From Chloroflexota bacterium (lineage in GTDB: Bacteria > Chloroflexota > Anaerolineae > UBA4142), in NCBI GenBank assembly GCA_016865935.1, contig VGOB01000006.1, positions 1 to 47,362 of the forward strand: 47,362 nt of DNA, in the 5' to 3' direction. A program made the translations under genes and the position numbers. Within the stretch, counting starts at the first letter, position 1; each line of letters starts with the position of its first letter. A model generated the notes under the pieces. The model had not been told where the DNA came from and searched no databases. It saw only the letters and a program-made list of their open reading frames with translations. This document shows, piece by piece, positions 39,960 to 47,362 of this stretch.

Positions 39960-42032
39960 ATGAGCAAAAAGAACAAACACAAGACACCCAAGGTTGATCC
40001 ACGCGTGCTGGCACGTCCGCGTCTCGACGCGCTGTTCGAGCGCCATGCGCGCGGCGAACTAGATGACGCCGGGCTGCTTGCCGCCGCTCAAGCGCTCATC
40101 ACCGAAGCCGACCTGCCCTCGGTGCTCGGCGCGCTCGTCACGCGCATGCACGACACGCCCGAAGCGGAGCGCGATGTCCTAATGACGCTGGTGGGACGTC
40201 TGAAAAACCGCGAGGTAATTGACTATCTCTGGCAGCAGGTGAAAAAACCGCGCGCGCTCACGCTCGACGCCAAGACGACCGTCCTGGTCATTCTTAAGGG
40301 CATGGGCGAGGACGTGGATATCTCTGACCCAGGTCGCTACTTTTCCCCGCGCGATCTCAAGCCGAGCGATCTGAAATCCGCCGAAGATCTATTCCACGCT
40401 GGCGTACGCGGCTTGGCGCGCCATCTGCGCGACTCGCGCGATCCCGCGGAAGTCGAAGCGTACATGCACCATATCTACAAGATGCCGGAGAATGCGATTG
40501 CCGGATCGGATGTCCTTTTCGATTTGGTGAAAAGCGCCGAGACGGGCGGGACCGACTTGGAAGCCGATTTTCTTTACGCCATCGCCTACACGACTTCGAT
40601 TGAAAAACTTCAGCAAGCCGCTGAAGGCGCGCTCGGCCGGCTTGCCGCCAAAGGCGTCAAACCAATTACGCCTGCCATCCTCAACCTGGGTCAGGCGCGC
40701 TTTCACGCGGCGTATATGACTGACCCGGAGCATCCGTGGCAGCAAAGCGTGACGGTTGCCTGGGAGCGCGGCGCAGGCGTTGTGCAGGCGCTCGTCTTCT
40801 TGCTCGATTTCGGTGTGCCGTGGCGCGGCGCGATCAAAGATATGTTCCCCACCCAGCCGCTGTCGCCTGAAAAACTCCGGCGTGATCTTGTCGAACGCTC
40901 CGAGCAAAAGATGGGCGAACGACAGTATCGCGTGAGTTTGGCGCGTGCGCAGGTGACGATCGCCGCCGCGGTTGAAGCCAATCGCAAATACAGCATCGCC
41001 CTACCAAAAGATTTCATGGAATTCCGTCACCTCGTCGATCGTTGGGTGCTTCATCCATCTGCGGCAGAGATCGCAGCAGACACAACGCGCGATGAGTTGG
41101 CGCATTTGCCGCTGACACCGGATCGCAGCCACAAACCACTGATGATCGACATGCGCGATCCGGAACACAACGAGACATTTCAAAACTTTGTCGCGCAACA
41201 AGATGAAGACTGGGACGAGGAAGGCGAGGAAGGTGATTTTGAAAACGATCTCGACAAACTCTATAGTTTTGACGATGTGGCAGCAGACGTAGACAAGACA
41301 TTCGCGGCGTTGAACAATAAACTGCCATGGTTTCAACCCCAATGGGTCACCGACTACCTGGCAACTCTGAGCGAAGAAGATCCCCATGGCTTGGATCGTT
41401 TCGATGAGGAACTGGAATGGATGATTGACCAGTGGGCGGACCTAAAGGATTTCATCCAGTACCTCGATGAAGATGTTGACGAATTTCCAAGTGTGGACGA
41501 TCTGCATGGCTTTCATCTCTGGGAGTACCTGACTGATACGGCAGTAGGATGGGATGAAGACGATGGTCGCTCTCGCGCCGAGAACATGCGTGATCTATTC
41601 ACCTTCCTCGCGCAGCGCGGCTCGCTTCCGGCTGATTTGCCGTTCCTTCGAGACGTGAACACGATCCTCGCACAAGAAGATCACTTGACTCCGCTACCGC
41701 GCCCCGAGCCACTTGGCGGGGAGATTGCTCTGCGGCTGCCCGAGTTCGGCAAAGAGAAACGCGAAGAGCCGTTCACCTACAACGAATGGTGGATGGCATT
41801 GGCGCTCAAGCGCAAGTTCAGGGATAACTGGGACAAGTGTCGGAAAGAAATTGGGAAACGACCTGATGCCGCCGCGAAATCGGCTATCCTTGACCGGCTC
41901 CGAGAACGACAGACGGAAGAACCCGAGTATCTCGACGCGCTGCGCGTAAATTTTCCGCCTACCGCCGTGGATTATCAGCGCGCCGAGAAATGGTTTGATC
42001 GGGAACAAGTCAACGAGGCGCGCGCGTGGTAA
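39960..42032 (+). CDS. Large acidic protein of unknown function
   Basis: From ATG 39960 (GGGGGAG upstream) the protein has 690 residues. No family is recognised. It is mostly helical, with a very acidic patch (D-E-D-W-D-E-E-G-E-E-G-D-F-E-N-D-L-D) near the middle and a C-terminal region with many Trp residues. No signal peptide or membrane segment is seen. Its stop overlaps the tex start (TAATG), so the two are translated together. It probably shares a process with the PRiA4_ORF3 and 655-aa neighbours, but none is known. Confidence 0.7.
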   Translation: MSKKNKHKTPKVDPRVLARPRLDALFERHARGELDDAGLLAAAQALITEADLPSVLGALVTRMHDTPEAERDVLMTLVGRLKNREVIDYLWQQVKKPRALTLDAKTTVLVILKGMGEDVDISDPGRYFSPRDLKPSDLKSAEDLFHAGVRGLARHLRDSRDPAEVEAYMHHIYKMPENAIAGSDVLFDLVKSAETGGTDLEADFLYAIAYTTSIEKLQQAAEGALGRLAAKGVKPITPAILNLGQARFHAAYMTDPEHPWQQSVTVAWERGAGVVQALVFLLDFGVPWRGAIKDMFPTQPLSPEKLRRDLVERSEQKMGERQYRVSLARAQVTIAAAVEANRKYSIALPKDFMEFRHLVDRWVLHPSAAEIAADTTRDELAHLPLTPDRSHKPLMIDMRDPEHNETFQNFVAQQDEDWDEEGEEGDFENDLDKLYSFDDVAADVDKTFAALNNKLPWFQPQWVTDYLATLSEEDPHGLDRFDEELEWMIDQWADLKDFIQYLDEDVDEFPSVDDLHGFHLWEYLTDTAVGWDEDDGRSRAENMRDLFTFLAQRGSLPADLPFLRDVNTILAQEDHLTPLPRPEPLGGEIALRLPEFGKEKREEPFTYNEWWMALALKRKFRDNWDKCRKEIGKRPDAAAKSAILDRLRERQTEEPEYLDALRVNFPPTAVDYQRAEKWFDREQVNEARAW

Positions 42033-44158
42033 TGGACACCTCCACAATTCTCGCGCGCGAACTGAATGTCCGTGTCGCCCAGGTTGAAACAACCGTCGCG
42101 CTGCTTGATGCCGGCAACACGATTCCATTTATCGCGCGCTATCGCAAAGAGATGACCGGCTCGCTCGACGAAGAGCAGCTGCGCCGCCTCTTTGACCGGC
42201 TCACCTATCTCCGCAAACTTGCCGAACGCAAAACGACCGTCCTCGCATCCATTGCCGCGCAGGGCAAATTGACGCCGCAGTTGGCGAGCGCGATTCAGAC
42301 CGCCGACAAACTTCAGACCGTCGAGGATTTGTACCAGCCCTTCAAACCCAAACGGCGCACGCGCGCGACGGTTGCTCGCGAACGCGGCTTGGAACCACTC
42401 GCTCGATTGATCCTCGCGCAGCCGCTGACGCGTGATTCGCTGGCGAAACTTGCCACGCCTTTTCTGTCGGAAGCCGTGCCGGAAGCAGCTGACGCCTGGG
42501 CGGGCGCGCGCGACATTGTCGCGGAGATCATTTCTGACGACGCGGAATTGCGTAGCGCGGCGCGCGCCTTGGTGCGCGAACGCGGCGAAATCGCGAGTAC
42601 GCTCGCCGACGCCGAAAAAGATCCGCGCAAAGTGTTTGCCCAGTACTACGAGTTCGCCATGCCGGTCGCGCGCTTGCGTCCACACCAAATCCTCGCGCTC
42701 AATCGCGGCGAAACCAGCGGCGCGCTCCGCATCCGATTCAACGCGCCGGACGCGCACATCCTGGCGCGACTCGCGCAAAAATATCCTCCGAACGCGCGCT
42801 CGCCGTTGGCGGAACAACTGACACTCGCGACGCGCGACGCCTATGAACGCTTGCTGCTGCCTGCCGTCGAGCGCGACGTGCGCGGCGCGTTGAGCGAAGA
42901 CGCGAGCGCCCACGCCGTTCGCGTCTTCGCCGCAAACGTTCGCGCCTTGTTGTTGCAGCCGCCGATTCGTGGACACGCCGTCATCAGCATTGATCCCGGT
43001 TTTCGCACGGGGTGCAAGGTCGCCGTGGTGGATCAGACGGGGAAGGTGCTGGTCACGGGCGCGATCTATCCGCACGAGCCGCAGAAACAATGGACGGAGA
43101 GCAAAGCCACCTTGCGTCGCCTCATCGAAGCAACCGCCGCCGATGTTTTTGCGATTGGTAATGGTACCGCGTCGCGCGAGACGGAGCAACTCGTCGCCGA
43201 AATAATTACCGCGGGCGCGCGCGCCGAATATCTCATCGTCAGTGAAGCCGGCGCATCGGTTTATTCCGCATCGCCGCTGGCACGCGCAGAATTGCCCGAT
43301 CTGGATGTGACATTGCGCGGCGCGGTCTCCATCGCGCGCCGCGTGCTCGATCCGCTTGCGGAATTGGTCAAGATCGATGCGCGCTCGATTGGCGTCGGTT
43401 TGTACCAGCACGACGTAGACCAGAAAGAACTCGCGGACGCGCTGGACGCAGTCGTCGAATCGGCGGTGAACGCTGTGGGTGTGGATGTGAACACGGCTTC
43501 GCCGGCGCTCCTACGCTACGTCGCCGGCATTGGTCCCAAATTGGCTGAGACGATCGTCGCACATCGTGACGCGCAGGGTCCCTTTCCGAATCGCGCGGCG
43601 CTGCGACAGGTCAAAGGACTGGGACCGAAAGCGTTCGAGCAAGCCGGCGGATTCATGCGCGTGTTCGGCGGCACTGAGCTGCTCGACCAAACGGCGATTC
43701 ATCCGGAATCGTACGCCGTCGTGCGAAATCTCTTCGGCTTGATCGGCGTCAATGGCACAGAGCGCGATCTGTCCGAACGCTGCGCCAAGTTTCGCGAGCA
43801 AACGGCGGTCGCCGAAATCACACAAGTGCTTGGATGCGGCGAGCCAACGCTCGTCGATATTTTCGCGCAATTGGAGCGCCCTGGACGCGATCCGCGCGAT
43901 GAATTGCCCAAGCCATTGTTGCGGCGCGATGTGCTGAAACTGGAAGACCTGAAAATCGGGATGCGGCTCAAAGGAACGGTACGCAACGTCGTAGATTTCG
44001 GTTTGTTTGTTGATATCGGCGTCAAGACCGATGGACTCTTGCACAAGAGCCAAACGCGCAAGGGCGCGAGGAGTTTGTCTGTCGGTGATACCATTGATGT
44101 TGTCGTGTTGTCCATCGATGCCGAACGCGAGCGCATCGGATTAGGACTGCCCGTCTAA
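42032..44158 (+). CDS. tex: Transcription accessory protein Tex
   Basis: Tex is a conserved nucleic acid-binding protein affecting transcription. The 708-residue protein has the N-terminal helical Tex domain, an YqgF-like nuclease fold (V-I-S-I-D-P-G-F-R-T-G-C-K), helix-hairpin-helix (V-A-G-I-G-P-K-L-A, V-K-G-L-G-P-K-A-F-E-Q) and a C-terminal S1 RNA-binding domain (G-T-V-R-N-V-V-D-F-G-L-F-V-D-I-G). The ATG overlaps the preceding stop. Being inside an otherwise unknown operon is unusual for a gene usually found alone. Confidence 0.95.
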   Translation: MDTSTILARELNVRVAQVETTVALLDAGNTIPFIARYRKEMTGSLDEEQLRRLFDRLTYLRKLAERKTTVLASIAAQGKLTPQLASAIQTADKLQTVEDLYQPFKPKRRTRATVARERGLEPLARLILAQPLTRDSLAKLATPFLSEAVPEAADAWAGARDIVAEIISDDAELRSAARALVRERGEIASTLADAEKDPRKVFAQYYEFAMPVARLRPHQILALNRGETSGALRIRFNAPDAHILARLAQKYPPNARSPLAEQLTLATRDAYERLLLPAVERDVRGALSEDASAHAVRVFAANVRALLLQPPIRGHAVISIDPGFRTGCKVAVVDQTGKVLVTGAIYPHEPQKQWTESKATLRRLIEATAADVFAIGNGTASRETEQLVAEIITAGARAEYLIVSEAGASVYSASPLARAELPDLDVTLRGAVSIARRVLDPLAELVKIDARSIGVGLYQHDVDQKELADALDAVVESAVNAVGVDVNTASPALLRYVAGIGPKLAETIVAHRDAQGPFPNRAALRQVKGLGPKAFEQAGGFMRVFGGTELLDQTAIHPESYAVVRNLFGLIGVNGTERDLSERCAKFREQTAVAEITQVLGCGEPTLVDIFAQLERPGRDPRDELPKPLLRRDVLKLEDLKIGMRLKGTVRNVVDFGLFVDIGVKTDGLLHKSQTRKGARSLSVGDTIDVVVLSIDAERERIGLGLPV

Positions 44159-44177
44159 AGTCGAATAGGAGTGTCTT

Positions 44178-46145
44178 ATGCCACGCCATGTATCCTCCGT
44201 TTCCAACCTGCCTCGACTGAACGAAACCTGGTTTGTCGCGATCAACCGCCTGCGAACCTGGGTCAGTTCGCCAAAGAACAAGCCCTATCGTCCTTTCATC
44301 GTTACCGTTTTGAACAGTGAAATCGGCACGATTCGCGGTTCGCAGATTTTTCCGACCTGGCCTACTCCGCCTCACGTGTACGACACGCTCGTCAAAGCGA
44401 TGCGTCATCCGGTGCCGCTCGGCGGTTCGCGCGGTGTGCCGCGCTTGGTGCAGGTCGCGGACGCCGCGCTGGCGAACGCGCTCGCCGATCTATTTCTCCG
44501 CGCCAAATTGGAGATTGCCGTTGGGGAAAGCGCGCCTCCGCCGGAAGTGGACGAAGCGATTCGCGAATTCGAGCAAATGTCGAATGGAGTGGATGAGCCG
44601 CCAGGGATGTTATCGGTTGAGGGTGTGACGCCGGAACTCGTCGGTAGCGTTTTCGCCGCGGCGGCAGATTTCTATCGCGCCGCGCCCTGGATCAAATTGA
44701 GTAATTCCCAGGTCCTCGCGCTCAAGCATCCCGCAGAGACGGATTATCGCTATGCCATCGTGATGGGGCAGGGCGGGATCGAGTACGGCTTGGCAGTGTA
44801 TTTAACTTGGAAAGACGTCATGCATATTTTCACGACGGACGATAACCCGGAGGACGCGGTTCCGGCAAGCGGCGGTCAGTCCCTGATGTTCAACCCCATC
44901 ACGATGATGTCGTTCGACGACCTCGACGCGATCGAGCAGTACGGCTGGCAAGTGGCTGGAGACCAAGCATATCCTTTCGTGGTCACGTTCAAGCGACCCA
45001 ATCAAGTGCTGCGCCCAACGCGCCAGGACTTGCTATGGTTCGATGCTGCGCTGCGCGCGATTCCGATCCTCGTGCGCGAGTACATGAAGTCTGATGGGCG
45101 CGGCGATTATTTCGCGTTTGACGCGCGCGTCACCGTGCCCACGCACAGCGGCGAAATTCAAATGGCAGTGAAATATCCGGCAGGCGAAATTCCACTGGCG
45201 GAACAGCCGCCCCACGATTTGCGCTGGGGAGAGTTCGGCGATGAAGAAGAGGACGCGGCAGATCCCATGCCGTTTTTCGACCGCCGCAGCATGGAAGCCG
45301 TGATGCGAGGCAAACTGCGCGAAATGGGCGCAGCGGAAGGAACGCGCGACGCGGATGTGGAGCGCGCACAGGAATTGATGGATCGCGCCTTTGCATCGGA
45401 CAATCCCGCCAAACGCATCACGCTCGCGCACGACGCGCTGGTAATTTCCGAGAACTGCGCGGACGCGTACGTGCTGCTCGCGGAGGAAGAAGCAGACACG
45501 GTCAGCCGCGCGCTCGAATTGTATCAGCAAGGCGTTGCCGCGGGCGAACGCGCGTTGGGTGATCAATTTGAGGAATATGTCGGTCACTTTTGGGGCGTGC
45601 TGGAAACGCGTCCATACATGCGCGCTCGCCTGGGCTTGGCAAACATGCTGAACCGGATGAATCGCCGGGACGAGGCGCTGGCGCACTATCGCGAGATGCT
45701 GCGGTTGAATCCGAACGACAATCAAGGCATCCGCGATATCATTCTGGAATTGCTTCTGCAGCTCCAACGGGATGATGAGGCGCGCGAATTGCTCACGCAA
45801 TACAAAGATGATTGGACGGCGGTGTGGTTGTACTCGCGCGCGCTCTTACTTTTCCGCCAAAAGGGCGCGTCAGCGCACGCGAACAAGGCGCTCGCGGACG
45901 CGCTCGCAGAGAATCCATTTGCGCCGGATTACCTGACTGAACGCAAGCGTATACCAAATCGTTTGCCGGAGATGGTCGGTTGGGGTGAAGAAAGCGAAGC
46001 GATCGCGTACGCTGCCGACCATTTGAATCATTGGCGCGTTACGCCGGGCGCGGGGGAATGGCTTGTAGCGCAGAGTCAAACACGGCGCAAACCGGCTCAT
46101 CGCCCTTCGTCGCGTCGAAGAAAAAGAAGCAGATTGCCACGGTAG
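44178..46145 (+). CDS. 655-aa protein with C-terminal TPR repeats (ST7/DUF7309-like)
   Basis: The N-terminal half (about 1-350) resembles uncharacterised domains annotated DUF6930/DUF7309, with W-F-V-A-I-N and P-P-H-V-Y-D-T-L-V-K. The second half (about 390-600) has TPR-like helices (L-I-L-A-H-D-A-L-V-I-S, A-L-A-H-Y-R-E-M-L-R-L-N-P-N-D-N-Q-G-I) as in ST7-type proteins. The tail is very basic (R-R-K-P-A-H-R-P-S-S-R-R-R). GGAG precedes ATG 44178. It is the last gene of the operon; family naming is from recall. Confidence 0.7.
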   Translation: MPRHVSSVSNLPRLNETWFVAINRLRTWVSSPKNKPYRPFIVTVLNSEIGTIRGSQIFPTWPTPPHVYDTLVKAMRHPVPLGGSRGVPRLVQVADAALANALADLFLRAKLEIAVGESAPPPEVDEAIREFEQMSNGVDEPPGMLSVEGVTPELVGSVFAAAADFYRAAPWIKLSNSQVLALKHPAETDYRYAIVMGQGGIEYGLAVYLTWKDVMHIFTTDDNPEDAVPASGGQSLMFNPITMMSFDDLDAIEQYGWQVAGDQAYPFVVTFKRPNQVLRPTRQDLLWFDAALRAIPILVREYMKSDGRGDYFAFDARVTVPTHSGEIQMAVKYPAGEIPLAEQPPHDLRWGEFGDEEEDAADPMPFFDRRSMEAVMRGKLREMGAAEGTRDADVERAQELMDRAFASDNPAKRITLAHDALVISENCADAYVLLAEEEADTVSRALELYQQGVAAGERALGDQFEEYVGHFWGVLETRPYMRARLGLANMLNRMNRRDEALAHYREMLRLNPNDNQGIRDIILELLLQLQRDDEARELLTQYKDDWTAVWLYSRALLLFRQKGASAHANKALADALAENPFAPDYLTERKRIPNRLPEMVGWGEESEAIAYAADHLNHWRVTPGAGEWLVAQSQTRRKPAHRPSSRRRKRSRLPR

Positions 46146-46165
46146 AGAAAAATAACGGGAAGGGT

Positions 46166-46609
46166 TCACAATTTGAGAGATGCCTGCTTGCTGATAAGCA
46201 GACGGATTTCTTCCACGAACTTTTTCGCGAACTTGACACCTTGCTCTGCTTCTTGTTTGGAAACCAAGCCCGCCATCTCGTAGATCACACGGTGCCGTTT
46301 GCGGCGCATTTGATCGAATAGCACAATCTGGCTCGAGTATTTCTTGCCCAACGTCTCCTCGACGAACTGCACGACGGTTGCGTGTTGCTCGCCACCGCGC
46401 GGGCGATAGCCGTGAGCAAGCACGAGCGCACGCGCGGCTTGCAATACCGCGTTGTACGCAATCGTGTATGCCCAATCGTGATCGTCAGGCAGATTGCGCT
46501 CAGCGGCGGCGAGATCCCGCGCGGCGACTTGCAGCAGTTTCAGGATTTCTTCGGGTCGCGCCTTGTAGGGCTTGATGCGTCCTTGTTGTACGAGTTGCTC
46601 GTAGGGCAT
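46166..46609 (-). CDS. HEPN domain protein (putative toxin)
   Basis: The 147-residue helical protein has the HEPN pattern: Y-N-A-V-L-Q-A-A-R-A-L in one helix and the R-R-K-R-H-R-V-I-Y-E motif near the end, with R-x3-H in place of the usual R-x4-6-H. HEPN proteins are often RNases silenced by a partner nucleotidyltransferase. ATG 46609 has GGAG six bases upstream. It overlaps the nucleotidyltransferase gene by 110 bases in another frame. Confidence 0.8.
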   Translation of the reverse strand: MPYEQLVQQGRIKPYKARPEEILKLLQVAARDLAAAERNLPDDHDWAYTIAYNAVLQAARALVLAHGYRPRGGEQHATVVQFVEETLGKKYSSQIVLFDQMRRKRHRVIYEMAGLVSKQEAEQGVKFAKKFVEEIRLLISKQASLKL

Positions 46610-47168
46610 CCTCATCTCCAATCAGCATAATTTTCGGACTGGCTAGCACATTGGCAATGAACGGCTCGCGCTGCGCGCAGCGTGCGCTCCATTCGTCCGG
46701 AGCGTAGGCGATATAGTTCACCGCGCGTCCCAGTTCCTTCTCCAGACGCGCGATGATGGGCGCGAGACGATTCAAGTCCACTTGCCCAATGATCATCAGG
46801 TCAAGATCAGACTGACGGTCCATATCCCCCGCGGCAAACGAGCCGTAAATGAATGCCGCGTCAATCGGTCCGAGATCATCCAATGCTTTGCGAATGTGAT
46901 CGCCCGCGCCAGTTGTTTTGAGGATTATACTCCGCAATTCGGAAAGGATCGGCAAGCGCGGGTTGAGGTGGTACGCCTTGGTGTTTGCGGAAGATTCGCT
47001 CAATAACACGCCCGCGCGTTCCAGGTTATTCAGTTCTTTCCACACCGCGTTGTAATGCGCCTGGACGGTTTGTGTGAGCGCGCTGGCGTGGAACGAGGTC
47101 TCTGGATTCATAAGAAAAATGGTCAGCAGACGAACGCGCACGCGCGAGGAAAAGAGAGCTTGTAACAC
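46500..47168 (-). CDS. Winged-helix - MNT nucleotidyltransferase fusion (putative antitoxin)
   Basis: From GTG 47168 (GGAGG five bases upstream) the protein has 222 residues. The N-terminal part (about 5-75) is a winged helix with L-L-T-I-F-L-M-N-P-E and A-V-W-K-E-L-N-N-L-E-R-A-G-V-L. The second half has the nucleotidyltransferase signature G-S-F-A-A-G-D-M-D-R-Q-S-D-L-D-L-M. In HEPN-MNT systems the MNT partner modifies the HEPN toxin. The fused HTH and the palindrome in its promoter suggest it represses its own operon. The last 37 residues overlap the HEPN gene. Confidence 0.85.
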   Translation of the reverse strand: MLQALFSSRVRVRLLTIFLMNPETSFHASALTQTVQAHYNAVWKELNNLERAGVLLSESSANTKAYHLNPRLPILSELRSIILKTTGAGDHIRKALDDLGPIDAAFIYGSFAAGDMDRQSDLDLMIIGQVDLNRLAPIIARLEKELGRAVNYIAYAPDEWSARCAQREPFIANVLASPKIMLIGDEDALRATRTTRTHQALQGATRRNPETAASRRAGSRRR

Positions 47169-47203
47169 AATCGCCTCCACCGTATCTATCACTTTTGTTG
47201 GTA

Positions 47204-47232
47204 ATGATACCACTAATAGTGGTAGAGGTCAA
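47204..47232 (-). promoter_or_regulatory. Promoter with an embedded palindromic operator
   Basis: On the minus strand TTGACC (47232-47227) and TATCAT (47209-47204) are 17 bases apart. The spacer and part of the -10 form a perfect 17-bp palindrome TACCACTAATAGTGGTA (47208-47224, central A). A protein bound there would block RNA polymerase; the winged-helix antitoxin is the obvious candidate. Confidence 0.8.
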
Positions 47233-47362
47233 GTTGCCTTCATCTGCGTCAGCGGTGAAGAATCCTCGCGGGTTGTGCGAGCATGAGATTGAACCAACGA
47301 GCGTTGTGTAGCACCGCACAGATCCTGGGCGCAAAAAACCAACTGACTTCTTGCGTCCAGAA

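Noticed and set aside
47026-47334. Minus-strand open frame at the right edge
   Set aside because: It runs over the promoter-operator and the MNT start in another frame and has no motif; nothing else is recognised in 47233-47362.

Overview
The window looks like a chromosomal contig from a Chloroflexota (Anaerolineae-like) bacterium. This is inferred from several features. The DUF348/G5/3D gene sits directly before ksgA. The SRP RNA is of the large type with an Alu domain. SecA is greatly enlarged by insertions. There is a polyprenol-phosphate mannose synthase type GT2, and many GTG/TTG starts. Base composition is strikingly rich in CGCG/GCGCG. No 16S rRNA is present, so the phylum call is an inference.

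Layout. 1-240: tail of a decayed transposase. 360-2960: ftsY, a DUF4258/DUF2283 module, and prfB with a programmed +1 frameshift. 3028-5750: large membrane protein and a small partner (minus). 5931-6589: two tRNA-Ser genes and the SRP RNA. 6605-10375: G5/3D cell-wall protein, ksgA, a response regulator with a GGDEF-like domain, and an FmdB zinc ribbon. 10465-11304: a small ferredoxin-like-fold protein and dtd. 11352-15274 (minus): five-gene operon of methyltransferase, DUF1638, PyrK-like, PyrD-like and lipoprotein. 15327-18920: one polypeptide joining glycogen synthase to alpha-glucan phosphorylase. 18993-19444: dead insertion sequence. 19523-23545 (minus): surface polysaccharide genes (methyltransferase, GT2, GT4, Gfo/Idh/MocA). 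23680-24462: HEAT-repeat protein. 24536-31326 (minus): secA, prs, a J-domain/cyclophilin fusion and a TPR protein. 31402-34667 (minus): phosphatase, two toxin-antitoxin-like modules, meaB and a B12-binding mutase subunit. 34784-36140: DUF1287 lipoprotein and rsmD. 36101-38271 (minus): phosphoribosyltransferase, LOG-like protein, thpR and a small protein. 38437-46145: an uncharacterised cluster (HTH/PRiA4_ORF3 protein divergent from a 690-aa protein, tex and a 655-aa TPR protein). 46166-47168 (minus): an HTH-nucleotidyltransferase/HEPN pair.

The outstanding feature is repetitive DNA. Several unrelated short repeat families occur between genes and also, in frame, inside conserved genes: heptamer arrays (ftsY, secA, the membrane protein), a 27-bp palindrome (ksgA), a 115-bp element with inverted ends (rsmD), and a CTTCGACAAGCTCAGG-type repeat (pyrK-like). 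G-rich arrays lie in the methyltransferase at 14519 and the GT4 gene. The inserts fall in linkers or loops just before a conserved motif. Between genes, heptamer arrays facing each other form hairpins, one with a clear T tract, so the same repeats probably supply transcription terminators.

Functionally the window joins protein targeting (SRP RNA, FtsY, SecA), translation and RNA maturation (RF2, KsgA, RsmD, Dtd, tRNAs), glycogen metabolism, surface glycan synthesis, and at least four small toxin-antitoxin-like modules.
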